Of a stretch of DNA of 64,000 nucleotides, positions 34,349-43,163 are shown one piece after another. Position numbers and translations under genes: made by a program. Location of the stretch: contig JACRJX010000007.1 of assembly GCA_016235595.1 (NCBI GenBank), positions 124,001-188,000 of the forward strand. Reading direction: 5' to 3'. Each line of letters opens with the position of its first letter. The stretch's first letter is position 1. The stretch comes from Verrucomicrobiota bacterium (GTDB lineage: Bacteria; Verrucomicrobiota; Verrucomicrobiia; CAIQCK01). Below the pieces are notes generated by a model. The model was given only the letters and a program-made list of their open reading frames with translations, was not told where the DNA came from and ran no database searches.

Positions 34349-35008
34349 ATGAAAAACATCATCCGCTTGTTTGTTCTTACCCTCTTGGTTTTTGCGCCAA
34401 TCGCCTCGGCGGAGACTCCGCAAAAACCCGCCGCTCGTGAGAAGGTCCTCATCATCATCGGTGACGCGACCGAGACGGTGGATACGCTGTATCCTTACTA
34501 CCGGCTGATTGAAGGTGGCTACGAGCCGGTGGTTGCGGGGCCGGAGAAGCGCCGGTTCCAAATGGTCCTGCATGAGGTCAAGCCCGGCTGGACCATTACC
34601 AAGGAGTGGGAAGGCTACACCCTCGAGGCCAACATTGCCTTCAAGGACATCAAGCCCGAGGAATACCTGGGCATCTTCTACAGTGGCGGCCGCGCGCCGG
34701 AATACATCCGTGACAACCCGGACCTGATCCGCATCACGCGCTACTTCTTCGAGAAGAACGCCCCGATTGGTTGCGTCTGCCACGGCGTCGAGATTCCCGC
34801 CCGCGCCGGTTGTGTCAAGGGCCGGCGGATGGCCACCGTGCCGAAGTGCCAGTTTGATCTGGAGGTCTGCGGTGGCATCTTCGTCAACGCGCCCTGTGTA
34901 GTGGACGGCAATCTCGTCAGCGGACGCACGTTCCACGATCACGGCCATTACATGGGCAAGTGGATGAAGCTGCTCGACGAGGCGCGCGACGCGAAAAAGA
35001 AGAAGTAA
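34349..35008 (+). CDS. Secreted DJ-1/PfpI family protein
   Basis: 219 residues with a signal peptide (FVLTLLVFAPIASAE). The DJ-1/PfpI core is shown by KVLIIIGDATETVD with the conserved Glu, YLGIFYSGGRAPEYIRDNP, and IGCVCHGVEIPARAG where Cys144 followed by His is the nucleophile elbow. Family members include proteases, glyoxalases, chaperones and deglycases. A signal peptide is uncommon for the family but frequent in PVC members. The catalytic elbow is intact. Confidence 0.83.
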   Translation: MKNIIRLFVLTLLVFAPIASAETPQKPAAREKVLIIIGDATETVDTLYPYYRLIEGGYEPVVAGPEKRRFQMVLHEVKPGWTITKEWEGYTLEANIAFKDIKPEEYLGIFYSGGRAPEYIRDNPDLIRITRYFFEKNAPIGCVCHGVEIPARAGCVKGRRMATVPKCQFDLEVCGGIFVNAPCVVDGNLVSGRTFHDHGHYMGKWMKLLDEARDAKKKK

Positions 35009-35089
35009 GCGCGAGCCTCGGCGGTTTTTCGTGGCAGCCGGCGAACCGGATTCCGGTACGCTTTCGTTTGGTATTTTCAAGGAGAGGTT

Positions 35090-37315
35090 ATGATACGCAC
35101 ACTGTTATTGGCCGCACTTCTTGCCACCGCCACGTCGGGCTGCCGCACTTGCGGGCAGAACGCTGGTCAAACGGGCCCGCTTGTCTTTGAGGTGGAGAAA
35201 TACACCACGCCTTCCGATGCCTGGCAGGCCAACAAGGAAGGCGAGACGAAGTGGAACCTCTGGAGTACGGACAGCGATGCGGCGAAGAAATGGTCCGGCG
35301 GCACAGTGTTGCGCGCACCGGTGGCGAAACAGGACCGCGCCACGCCGGAGGATGGCGCGCCGCCGCTGCACACGCACATCACGGGCATTCCGGACGGGCG
35401 CTACGAGGTGACGATCAAGATGGGCCGCACACTGGCCATCTCGCGCGACGGCAAGGCGTGGGAGAAAATGACGGACGGCTACCTCGGGGTAGTCGAGGTC
35501 AAGGATGGCACGTTCGACTTGTGGGTGGATGACCGCTACGCGCACGCCGTATCGCCCGGCGCAGGTTACTACGATTGCATCAAGTTCATGCCGATCCCCC
35601 CGCGTATTGAGAAAAAACCGGTGAAGGGTTTCGCCAAGGTTCGCGTGCAGGAACCGCTCGATCGTGGATTGATCGCGCGGCCCGCGGGCGAGGGACGCGT
35701 GTATGTGGGATGGCGATTGCTGGCGTCGGATCCGTCGGGGGTGGCATTCAACATCTATCGTTGCTGCGACGGCAAGCCCGCACAGAAGTTGAATGCGGAG
35801 CCGATTCGCAAGACGACGGATTTCATGGACACCACCGCGCCGGCCAATGCGGCCTGCGAGTACACCGTGCGCGCCATCACTTCTACTGGCGAGGGAAAGC
35901 CATCGGCCGCTGCGCGCGCGACTGCGTCCGCCGAAGCCCAATCCTGTACGGTTATCAAGCTCGACGATGGCGTGAAGTTCCAGAAGGTTGGCATCGGCGA
36001 CCTGGATGGTGATGGGCGATATGATTTCGTTATCAAGCAACCCGAGGACAACATTGACCCGGCCTTGCCGTGGTGGACGCCCAGTCCGAACACCTACAAG
36101 CTTGAAGCGTACTCGCACGATGGCCGCCGCCTCTGGTGCAAGGACCTCGGCTGGTCCATTGAGCGCGGCATCTGGTACTCGCCCTACGTCGTGTTTGATT
36201 TCGATGGCGACGGCAGGGCCGAGGTTGCCGTCAAGACCGGCGAGGGCGACCCGCGCGGGTCGGATGGCCGTGTCGAAAAGGGGCCGGAGTGGATTTCGAT
36301 CCTCGATGGCCGCACCGGCAAGGTGCGCGCGCGCGCCCCGTGGCCGTCGCGTGAAATTCCCGGCGAGAAATACAGCTACAATATGTCCAGCCGCAACCAG
36401 CTTTGCGTGGCCTACCTCGACGGCAAGACGCCTTGCCTCATCGTCGAGCGCGGCACCTACACGACGATCCGGCTCGACGCGTATCAGTTCCATCACGGCA
36501 CGCTGAAGAAACTCTGGTCATGGGACAGCCGCGAAGAGATCGGTCGCGGTAAATACAACAGTCAGGGCGCACACACCACGCACGCCGCCGACGTGGACGG
36601 CGACGGTCGCGACGAGATCATCATCGGCTCGGCCGTCGTGGACGACAACGGCCACGGTTTGTGGACCACCGGGTTCGGTCACCCGGATTTTTGTTTTGTC
36701 GGCGACATTGATCCGCAGCGGCCGGGTCTGGAGATTTTCTATGGCATCGAGCCGCATCATGCGCAGAACGGCCTCTGTCTGGTGGATGCTAGGACGGGCG
36801 AACTGATCTGGGGCCTGCAGGAACCGACTACCCACGTCGGCTCCGACGGCGTGTGCGCGGACTTCGACCCGCGGCATCCGGGCGCGGAATGCCACGCCAA
36901 CGACCTTGATAAGGAGAGGAAGTTCCGGAAATCGTGGGTCTTCAGCGCGCGAGGCGAACTCATTTCCGACCAGCGGCAGCGCAGCCTCGGGCTGACGGCC
37001 TATTGGGATGGCGACCTCTATCGCGAGATCGTGCGTGGCGCGAAAATCTGCAAATTCGACGAGACGACAGTTCCGCCGAACATCGTTGGGCGCGTCGTGG
37101 CCATCGCGGACGTCCTTGGCGATTGGCGCGAGGAGATCATCACGAGCGCGCCTGGAGAACTGCGCATATACACGACCACCATCCCCGCGACCGACCGGCG
37201 GACGTGCCTGATGCAGGATCCGATTTACCGGATCGATGTCGCTGAAGCCGCCCAAGGCTATTACGGTGTGCCCACACTGAGTGTCCTGCCATCCGCAGGC
37301 GCGCCAAACCGTTGA
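35090..37315 (+). CDS. Rhamnogalacturonan lyase-like lipoprotein (PL11/FG-GAP), copy 1
   Basis: 741 residues with a lipobox-like end of the signal (TATSGC). Residues about 30-170 form an extra N-terminal beta-domain (FDLWVDDRYAHAV). Then the PL11 core opens with VYVGWRLLASDPSGVAFNIY. Three calcium-binding FG-GAP loops follow: DLDGDGRYDF, DFDGDGRAEV and DVDGDGRDEI. The C-terminus has DWREEIITSAPGELRIY and LMQDPIYR, hallmarks of YesW/YesX-type lyases. These enzymes cleave the pectin backbone rhamnogalacturonan I by beta-elimination. It is adjacent to a full-length paralogue. Confidence 0.85.
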   Translation: MIRTLLLAALLATATSGCRTCGQNAGQTGPLVFEVEKYTTPSDAWQANKEGETKWNLWSTDSDAAKKWSGGTVLRAPVAKQDRATPEDGAPPLHTHITGIPDGRYEVTIKMGRTLAISRDGKAWEKMTDGYLGVVEVKDGTFDLWVDDRYAHAVSPGAGYYDCIKFMPIPPRIEKKPVKGFAKVRVQEPLDRGLIARPAGEGRVYVGWRLLASDPSGVAFNIYRCCDGKPAQKLNAEPIRKTTDFMDTTAPANAACEYTVRAITSTGEGKPSAAARATASAEAQSCTVIKLDDGVKFQKVGIGDLDGDGRYDFVIKQPEDNIDPALPWWTPSPNTYKLEAYSHDGRRLWCKDLGWSIERGIWYSPYVVFDFDGDGRAEVAVKTGEGDPRGSDGRVEKGPEWISILDGRTGKVRARAPWPSREIPGEKYSYNMSSRNQLCVAYLDGKTPCLIVERGTYTTIRLDAYQFHHGTLKKLWSWDSREEIGRGKYNSQGAHTTHAADVDGDGRDEIIIGSAVVDDNGHGLWTTGFGHPDFCFVGDIDPQRPGLEIFYGIEPHHAQNGLCLVDARTGELIWGLQEPTTHVGSDGVCADFDPRHPGAECHANDLDKERKFRKSWVFSARGELISDQRQRSLGLTAYWDGDLYREIVRGAKICKFDETTVPPNIVGRVVAIADVLGDWREEIITSAPGELRIYTTTIPATDRRTCLMQDPIYRIDVAEAAQGYYGVPTLSVLPSAGAPNR

Positions 37316-37323
37316 GTTCCATC

Positions 37324-39546
37324 ATGAGCCAATCACTGTTTCGCCCCATCCTCGTTCCCACCATACTTGCCAGCGTCGCGGTCGTGGCCGTCCTGGGCCA
37401 GCACGCGCGCGGACAAACGACCGGCGACAGCAAACCGCTCGTTTATGAGGCGGAGAACTGCACCGAGCCGAAGGATGCCTGGCAGACCAATGGAAGCTCC
37501 GCCACGAAGTGGAACCTTTGGAGCACCGACACGGATGCCGCGAAAAAATGGTCCGGCGGGGTGGTGCTGCGATCACCGATCATTTCCCGCGACCGCGAGA
37601 CGACAGAGGAGGGCGCGCCGCCGTTGCATACGCGCATCACCGGCATTCCGCGCGGACGATACGATGTCGAGGTTGTGAGGGGGTCTTCGCTCGCCATCTC
37701 TCGCGACGGCAAGACGTGGCGGAAGATGACGAACAGCCGTATTGGCGTCGTGGATATCAACGACGGCACGTTCGAACTGTGGGTGGACGACCGCTATGCG
37801 CGGCCCGGCAAGCCCGGCCCAGTCTATTATGATTGCATCCAATTCACGCCCCTGCCGCCGCGTGTGGAAAAACTGAAGGTCGTTGGCTTTGCGGACAAGC
37901 GTATCCGCGAAAAACTCGACCGTGGCATCGTCGCGATGCCGGTCGCGGGCAACAAGGTGTATGTCGGCTGGCGATTGCTTGGCAGCGACCCCAAGGGTGT
38001 GGCGTTCAATCTCTATCGCTGCAGTGGCAGCGATAAGCCCGTGAAACTCAATCGTGAGCCGATCTCGAAGACGACTGATTTTGTCGACGAGCAGCCTCCT
38101 TCGTGTGAACAGCAATACTTCGTGCGTGCGATCGTTGGCGGCAAAGAGGGCAAGAGTTCGCCCAAGGTTTCTGCTACGCCATGTGCCGATGGCCGCCCAT
38201 TCATCAGCATCAAGTTCGACGGCACGAACACATTCCAAAAAGTCGGCATCGCCGACCTCGATGGCGATGGGAAGCTCGACTTTGTCCTCAAGCAGCCGCT
38301 TGCGAATGTGGATCCCTATGTGAAGTATTGGAAGCGCAGCCCCGGCACGTTCAAGCTGGAGGCGTATTGCCACGACGGGAAGCTCCTCTGGCGCCACGAC
38401 CTTGGGTGGTCCATTGAGCAGGGCATGTGGTATTCGCCTTATCTTGTCTATGACTTCGACGGCGACGGCCGCGCCGAGGTCGCTGTGAAAACCGGCGAAG
38501 GCGACCCGCGAGACGCCGACGGTCGCGTCCAGAGCGGACCGGAGTGGCTCTCGATCTTGGACGGACAGACCGGCAAGGAGCGCGCCCGCGTGACGTGGCC
38601 GTCGCGCGAACGGTTTCCCGACTACAACTATTATTGCCGCAACCAGCTCGGCGTGGCCTATCTCGACGGCAAGACCCCGTGCATCATCGTCGAGCGCGGC
38701 ACCTACAACGTCATCAAGCTCGTTGCTTACGAGTTGCACGATGGCAAACTCCGCCAGCTCTGGACGTGGGAGGAACGCGAGGAAGACAATAGCTACCGCG
38801 GCCAAGGCGCGCATTGCCTGCGGGCCGCCGACGTGGACGGCGACGGACGCGACGAGGTCATCATCGGCTCGGCGGTCATTGACGATAACGGCGTCGCCTT
38901 GTGGACAACCGGCCTCGGTCATCCCGACCACCTCACTGTCGGCCAGCTCGACCCATCGCGGCCGGGATTGCAGATCGAATACGGCATCGAGAGAGGGCGC
39001 CAGTCCAACACCGTCTGCATGGTTGATGCAAAGACCGGCAATATCCTTTGGGGACTGAATGAGGTGACGACGCACGTTCACTCCTCCGGGTTGTGCGCCG
39101 ACATTGACCCGCAACATCCCGGCGTCGAGTGCTACGCCGGCGAACGCGACTTCAAGGACAAACGCTGGCTCTTCAGCGCCAAGGGTGAGCTGATCTCAAC
39201 GAACGACATGGGCGGTCTCTCGCCGCGCGCGGCTTACTGGGACGCCAGCCTCCAGCGAGCCTTGCTGATCAGTGGCCGGCTGAGCAAGTTTCACGGCGAC
39301 GCGTTGCCTCCACGCATCGAGGGCAGCGTCATTGCCGTGGCCGACATCCTCGGCGATTGGCGCGAGGAAATCATTACCAGCCTCCCCGGTGAATTGCGCA
39401 TCTACAGCACCAGCATTCCCGCCGCCGACCGCCGACCGTGCCTGATGCAGGACCCGATCTACCGTCTGGATGTCGTGGGAGCTGCGCAGGGCTACTACCA
39501 GGTTCCTGGTATCAGCCGCCTGCCCTCAGCCAACCCGCCGCGATGA
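37324..39546 (+). CDS. Rhamnogalacturonan lyase-like secreted protein (PL11/FG-GAP), copy 2
   Basis: 740 residues from the ATG at 37324, 8 bp after the end of copy 1. A cleavable signal ends near HARGQ, without a lipobox, unlike copy 1. The same architecture is present: N-terminal domain with LWVDDRYARPGKPGP, VYVGWRLLGSDPKGVAFNLY, and FG-GAP loops DLDGDGKLDF, DFDGDGRAEV and DVDGDGRDEV. The C-terminal DWREEIITSLPGELRIY and LMQDPIYRLD complete the PL11 pattern. The pair is a tandem duplication that may have split into membrane-bound and soluble enzymes. Confidence 0.85.
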   Translation: MSQSLFRPILVPTILASVAVVAVLGQHARGQTTGDSKPLVYEAENCTEPKDAWQTNGSSATKWNLWSTDTDAAKKWSGGVVLRSPIISRDRETTEEGAPPLHTRITGIPRGRYDVEVVRGSSLAISRDGKTWRKMTNSRIGVVDINDGTFELWVDDRYARPGKPGPVYYDCIQFTPLPPRVEKLKVVGFADKRIREKLDRGIVAMPVAGNKVYVGWRLLGSDPKGVAFNLYRCSGSDKPVKLNREPISKTTDFVDEQPPSCEQQYFVRAIVGGKEGKSSPKVSATPCADGRPFISIKFDGTNTFQKVGIADLDGDGKLDFVLKQPLANVDPYVKYWKRSPGTFKLEAYCHDGKLLWRHDLGWSIEQGMWYSPYLVYDFDGDGRAEVAVKTGEGDPRDADGRVQSGPEWLSILDGQTGKERARVTWPSRERFPDYNYYCRNQLGVAYLDGKTPCIIVERGTYNVIKLVAYELHDGKLRQLWTWEEREEDNSYRGQGAHCLRAADVDGDGRDEVIIGSAVIDDNGVALWTTGLGHPDHLTVGQLDPSRPGLQIEYGIERGRQSNTVCMVDAKTGNILWGLNEVTTHVHSSGLCADIDPQHPGVECYAGERDFKDKRWLFSAKGELISTNDMGGLSPRAAYWDASLQRALLISGRLSKFHGDALPPRIEGSVIAVADILGDWREEIITSLPGELRIYSTSIPAADRRPCLMQDPIYRLDVVGAAQGYYQVPGISRLPSANPPR

Positions 39547-39574
39547 TGGTGGCGAAGGAACTTCGCGGCTCCAA

Positions 39575-39615
39575 AGAAGAATTCATTTCCCGATGCGGTT
39601 TTGCGGTTTCATTGG
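39575..39615. repeat. Direct repeat, copy 1 (flanks membrane gene)
   Basis: A 41-bp sequence matched at 37 of 41 positions by 40416-40456. It spans the stop codon of the multi-pass membrane protein gene. Confidence 0.75.
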
Positions 39616-40373
39616 AGTGCGTCTTGTCCAGCCTCATTCATCGCGAGCTGTTGCGGAAGACCATTCCCGACGACTCTTACGGCTTCCAACAAGCAGAGGA
39701 AGTGAAAGACTTGTTCCATAAAACGGAAGGCAAGAACCAGTAAATGGGAAGACGAATCATTGCAGACTTGTGCCAATATGCTTTCCGGCTTCCATAACAA
39801 ATACGCGACGATGTATAGAGCCGGCAACTGTGGCGCATTCCAAATCGGAAACTGCCGCAACTTCTTCCATGCATCGCGGATACTACAGTCCTGCTGGATG
39901 ATGAGAGCTGGCATATATAAAAGCGGCTTCATTAGGATGATCAGGGCCAATGCGGTCGTTATGAAAACCACGACCTGCTTGTTCGTAGTATAGAGCAAGC
40001 CGAACGCCCGTGACGCTAACAGCAAAAGCACGCCGACGGCCCCAAGAGCAATGGTGCTCAGAATATTGAAGCCGATTAACCTCAAGATGAATAGGATGCC
40101 GGTTTCCCAAAGCGAGGATAAGGATTGACGTTCTTGGCCATATTGACTGGCAAGCCGGACAAATCCTGCGCTCAAGAAGGTGTTTGCGAACGCGCATAGA
40201 ACAAACAAAAGACCTAAAAACATCTGGAGGCCTGCATTCTGTGAATGAATGTGTGAATGAACTTGAGTAGGCAGAACCATGAAGCCTCTCAGCGGTGCAT
40301 AGGCTGCCCAAAGCAGAAGGAGCACGATGACTTCTCGCCAGCGAGTTTTTAATATGGAAAGCGTTCGATTCAT
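39609..40373 (-). CDS. Multi-pass membrane protein of unknown function
   Basis: 254 residues, about six hydrophobic segments, for example VIVLLLLWAAYAPLRGFMV, LQMFLGLLFVLCAFANTFL, ILSTIALGAVGVLLLLA and VVVFITTALALIILM. The N-terminus is MNRTLSILKTRWREV, typical of inner-membrane proteins. A cytoplasmic-looking loop IIQQDCSIRDAWKKLR follows. GC content and codon use are lower than in the neighbours, and the gene is flanked by 41-bp direct repeats. I recognise no family, although the layout resembles YIP1/DUF975-type proteins. Confidence 0.6.
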   Translation of the reverse strand: MNRTLSILKTRWREVIVLLLLWAAYAPLRGFMVLPTQVHSHIHSQNAGLQMFLGLLFVLCAFANTFLSAGFVRLASQYGQERQSLSSLWETGILFILRLIGFNILSTIALGAVGVLLLLASRAFGLLYTTNKQVVVFITTALALIILMKPLLYMPALIIQQDCSIRDAWKKLRQFPIWNAPQLPALYIVAYLLWKPESILAQVCNDSSSHLLVLAFRFMEQVFHFLCLLEAVRVVGNGLPQQLAMNEAGQDALQ

Positions 40374-40415
40374 GGCGTTGTGTTATTAGAAGCGACGGGC
40401 AGCGCGAGACTGAGA

Positions 40416-40456
40416 AGAAGAATCCATTTCCTGATACGGTCTTGCGGTTTCATTGG
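40416..40456. repeat. Direct repeat, copy 2 (flanks membrane gene)
   Basis: Partner of 39575-39615, 37 of 41 positions identical, same orientation. The similarity continues more weakly on the right (TTGTCC, CTCAT, ATCGC). Confidence 0.75.
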
Positions 40457-40622
40457 TGCTTTTTGTCCCGCTTCGCTCATCGCCTGTTTACACCTTTGCA
40501 GGAGCGGTGAGAAGCATCTTTGCAGGCACGTCCCCGACGTGGCGGTTGTTCAAGATAATTTCGGCCGGCTCGGGCGGTCCGGCCCTGCCTTGTTGCATCG
40601 GTAGGGCGCGACCGATGGGTGC

Positions 40623-40641
40623 GCCGGGTCGGGGACCCGGC
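40623..40641 (+). terminator. Rho-independent terminator-like hairpin
   Basis: GCCGGGT and ACCCGGC form a 7-bp GC stem with a 5-bp loop, followed by CTGTTTTTC. There is no plus-strand gene just upstream, so it may belong to a palindromic repeat cluster. Confidence 0.5.
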
Positions 40642-40698
40642 CTGTTTTTCGAGCGTGTTCAAACAGCGGTGGGAAGCGAACGGGATCGCGAACGAATC

Positions 40699-40776
40699 GG
40701 TAGGGCGAAGCGTCCCGCTGAGCCGGGCGGGTGAACGGAGAAAGGGGAACGGCTCAGCGGGACGCTTCGCCCCACC
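40699..40776. repeat. 78-bp palindromic element with 26-bp arms
   Basis: Arms 40699-40724 and 40751-40776 are inverted repeats with one mismatch, separated by 26 bp. The arm begins GGTAGGGCGAAGCGTCCCGC. It contains no gene and resembles REP-type elements. The family differs from the element at 13086 and 14141. Confidence 0.8.
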
Positions 40777-40820
40777 CAAGCTGAAACGGCGTTAACGATT
40801 GCGGCGACTACGTGTTTCTT

Positions 40821-42434
40821 TCAGCGGGCAGGGGCAGGGGATTTCTGGACGGCGTAGAGGCGGTTCATGGTGGCGACGTAGAGAACACCGTTGGCGGCGA
40901 CGGGGGATGTGTGCATTGGGCTGCCCATGTCAATCGTCGCGAGAAGCTTCTTCTCGCGTGTCGCGGCCAGGATCACAAACTCGCCTCGGCGCGTGCCAAT
41001 GAAGAGTTTGCCGTCGGCCACCAGCGGTGCGGCCCAGATGTCGCTCTTGGTTTCGTGGGTCCAGCAGGCGGCGCCGGTGGCGGCGTCCACGCAGTGGATC
41101 GTTTTTCCGCAGTCGGCGATGAAGACGAGGCCGTCGTGCACGGCCGGCGTGGAGGTGGTGTGCTGCCGGAGCGGATAGGGCCAGAGCGCGCCGCTGCGGG
41201 TGATGTCGCCGGTTTTCGTGGCGTCCATGCACTTCAGCCACGCCTGGCGCTTGCCCCAGAACATGTCGCCGCCTACGGCGACATAGACGCGGCCGTTGTG
41301 GAAGACGGGCATACCATAGATGTTGACGGGACTTTGCTCGCGGTTGCGGAGGTAGTCGTGGATGTTCTCCTTGGGCGCGGTCGGGTCGCAGTCGAACCAC
41401 CAGACTTTGCGGAGCGACGGGACGGATTGGAGTGATGGGGTGGTGGAGTGCTGGGGGGAGTCCTTGTCCATTGCTCCATTACTCCGAAACTCCAATGCTC
41501 CAGTTCCCGACTCCAATACTCCATTCCCCAAAGCTTCGAAGGCGTAAACAACGCCGTTGCCGCCGCCGAAGAAGACGAGTGGGCGGCCGTTGACCTCGCC
41601 GAGGGCGGGCGACGACCACGTGCAGTGAAAAATATCCGGCCCGATGTGTTCGTCGTCGCGCGCCACAAGGCGACCGGTGGTTTTGTCGAGGACGATGAGG
41701 CTTGGCGCGTCGGGTGAGGCAATGCCCTTGTGCGTGTCATCCACGCCGTTGGAAGTGTTGACGTAAAGGAAGCGGCCGTGCAGCAGGATGGAGGCGTGGG
41801 CCGAGTCGTGTTGGCGCACGCCGCAGTCCTTGACCATGTCGAACAGCCAGAGGATGTCTCCGTCGGTCGCGCTTGGCTCCAGTGGCGGCTGGCCGGGTGG
41901 AACCATATGCCGGCCTTCGTCCCGGAACGGACCGTCGTTGCCGTTGGCCATGCCGTGGAGGTCGAGGCACATCACCTCGCCGCGGTTGCTGACGACGTAA
42001 ACGCGGTTGCCCTCGACGGTGGCGGTCGAGCAGGTGCCGGCTCTGGGCCAGTCCCAATAAACGCTCGTGGTGATCTTCGGAACGGCGAGCTGCCAGCAAA
42101 ACTTTCCGTCTTTTTCGTCGAAGCACATCAGCACGCCGCGGTCGCCTTGATTGCGAGGGTCGCGCGGGTCGTCGTTGTTGGTGCCAATGAGGACCTTGCC
42201 GGAGGCGACGACCGGCGTGGAGTACGTGGAGGTGCCGAGCGCGACGGACCACTTGATGTTCTGGCCGGTCTTGGGATCGAAGCTGTCTGGCAGGTTCTTT
42301 TCCTCGGATGCCATGTTGCGCGAGTATCGCTGGCCCCATTGCGGCTGGTCGGCGGCCCAAGTCGACGCGACGGTCGCCACGCAGAGTGCCGCACGAACGG
42401 CCAACAGTTTCCAGCGATTGGTTTGCTTCGGCAT
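40821..42434 (-). CDS. Secreted PQQ-type beta-propeller with repeat-derived in-frame insertion
   Basis: 537 residues from ATG 42434 with GAGGAACT upstream; an ATG at 42464 is possible. A signal peptide ends near TWAADQ. Propeller strands appear as CFDEKDGKFCWQLAVP, NRVYVVSNRGEVMCLDL, DKTTGRLVARD, CVDAATGAACWT and VLYVATMNRLYAV. Residues about 300-337 (starting GNGVLESGTGALEF) do not fit the blade pattern and are encoded by the purine-rich TGGAG repeat at 41425-41528. They sit between the strand ending VVYAFEAL and KVWWFDCDP. The insertion keeps the frame open. The gene lies 39 bp downstream of an acyltransferase gene. Confidence 0.8.
   Translation of the reverse strand: MPKQTNRWKLLAVRAALCVATVASTWAADQPQWGQRYSRNMASEEKNLPDSFDPKTGQNIKWSVALGTSTYSTPVVASGKVLIGTNNDDPRDPRNQGDRGVLMCFDEKDGKFCWQLAVPKITTSVYWDWPRAGTCSTATVEGNRVYVVSNRGEVMCLDLHGMANGNDGPFRDEGRHMVPPGQPPLEPSATDGDILWLFDMVKDCGVRQHDSAHASILLHGRFLYVNTSNGVDDTHKGIASPDAPSLIVLDKTTGRLVARDDEHIGPDIFHCTWSSPALGEVNGRPLVFFGGGNGVVYAFEALGNGVLESGTGALEFRSNGAMDKDSPQHSTTPSLQSVPSLRKVWWFDCDPTAPKENIHDYLRNREQSPVNIYGMPVFHNGRVYVAVGGDMFWGKRQAWLKCMDATKTGDITRSGALWPYPLRQHTTSTPAVHDGLVFIADCGKTIHCVDAATGAACWTHETKSDIWAAPLVADGKLFIGTRRGEFVILAATREKKLLATIDMGSPMHTSPVAANGVLYVATMNRLYAVQKSPAPAR
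41425..41528. repeat. TGGAG-type imperfect tandem and inverted repeat inside a coding region
   Basis: Repeats of about 7-8 bp of the type ATTGGAGT face ACTCCAAT units: ATTGGAGT at 41426-41433, ACTCCAAT at 41489-41496 and 41510-41517. The whole could fold into a long hairpin. It is read in frame by the propeller gene on the minus strand. Confidence 0.75.
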
Positions 42435-42473
42435 CGCTTTGAGTTCCTCAAGTTCTGCCGCCACAGCGGCGCG

Positions 42474-43094
42474 TCAGGCGGACTCGTCTGAGAGTTCGAT
42501 CATCGCTTGCTGAACTTCGAGACGGCATTTCTCCACCATGGCGTCATCGGCGTCGCGGGGGATGATGATGGGTTTGCCGATGTGCGCAATGCAGCGGGCG
42601 AAGGGCAGGGGAATGATCGTGCGGTCCCAGCTCTTGAGACGTATGCACGGCTCGACGACTGCGCTCAGGGGCAGAATCGGCAAACCGGTCACCATGGCGA
42701 GTTTAACCACGCCGGCTTGGGCGACTTGAAGCGGGCCGCGTGGGCCGTCGGGCGTGATGCAAACGCTGTAGCCGTCCATGGCCAGCCGCGTGAGTTCCAG
42801 AAACGCCTGGTTGGCGCGGCGGCTGGTGGAACCACGCACACAGGCAAAACCATACCGCAGCACAACGCCGGCCGCATAGTCGCCGTCGCGGCTGGAACTG
42901 GCCAGCGCCGTGAGCGGTTTGCGGCCAACGAAATGGAGATAGAGATTGGGCATCAGCAGGATCCGGTTGTGCCAGAAAGCGAAGATGTAATTTTGCTTCA
43001 TGCTGGACGAAACCAGACCGCTCTCGTCAATCAGCCGGTAGCGCAGCGTAAAACCAATCACGCGCAGCAAAGTATATAAAATCCAGTCAACCAT
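42474..43094 (-). CDS. DUF374-type lysophospholipid acyltransferase family protein
   Basis: 206 residues. An N-terminal hydrophobic segment is followed by NYIFAFWHNRILLMP. SSSRDGDYAAGVVLRYGFAC and VRGSTSRRANQAFLEL are hallmark blocks of DUF374, and TPDGPRGPLQVAQAGVVKLA is its substrate-binding loop. The family is related to LpxL-type acyltransferases and is thought to act on lipid A or other envelope lipids. It lies in a region with two other acyltransferases (21270 and 43998). Confidence 0.82.
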   Translation of the reverse strand: MVDWILYTLLRVIGFTLRYRLIDESGLVSSSMKQNYIFAFWHNRILLMPNLYLHFVGRKPLTALASSSRDGDYAAGVVLRYGFACVRGSTSRRANQAFLELTRLAMDGYSVCITPDGPRGPLQVAQAGVVKLAMVTGLPILPLSAVVEPCIRLKSWDRTIIPLPFARCIAHIGKPIIIPRDADDAMVEKCRLEVQQAMIELSDESA

Positions 43095-43163
43095 GAGTTG
43101 GAGAGGCTAGACGTTGTGCGCGGACTGTCAAAGAGAAATACAACGTCGGATTCGCGGTCTCCG

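Larger units (their letters stand above)
40374..40820. other. 447-bp intergenic region with several palindromes
   Basis: It holds direct repeat copy 2, a terminator-like hairpin and a palindromic element listed separately. The motif ATCGGTAGGGCG occurs twice, near 40594 and 40696. No convincing gene is present. Confidence 0.6.

Noticed and set aside
37573..39117. Open frame of 514 codons antisense to the second PL11 gene
   Set aside because: It is a shadow of the coding strand; a similar frame of 463 codons lies opposite the first PL11 copy, and neither has a family signature.
39543..39743. Short plus-strand frame after the second PL11 gene
   Set aside because: It overlaps the end of the membrane protein gene and the direct repeat, with no family resemblance.
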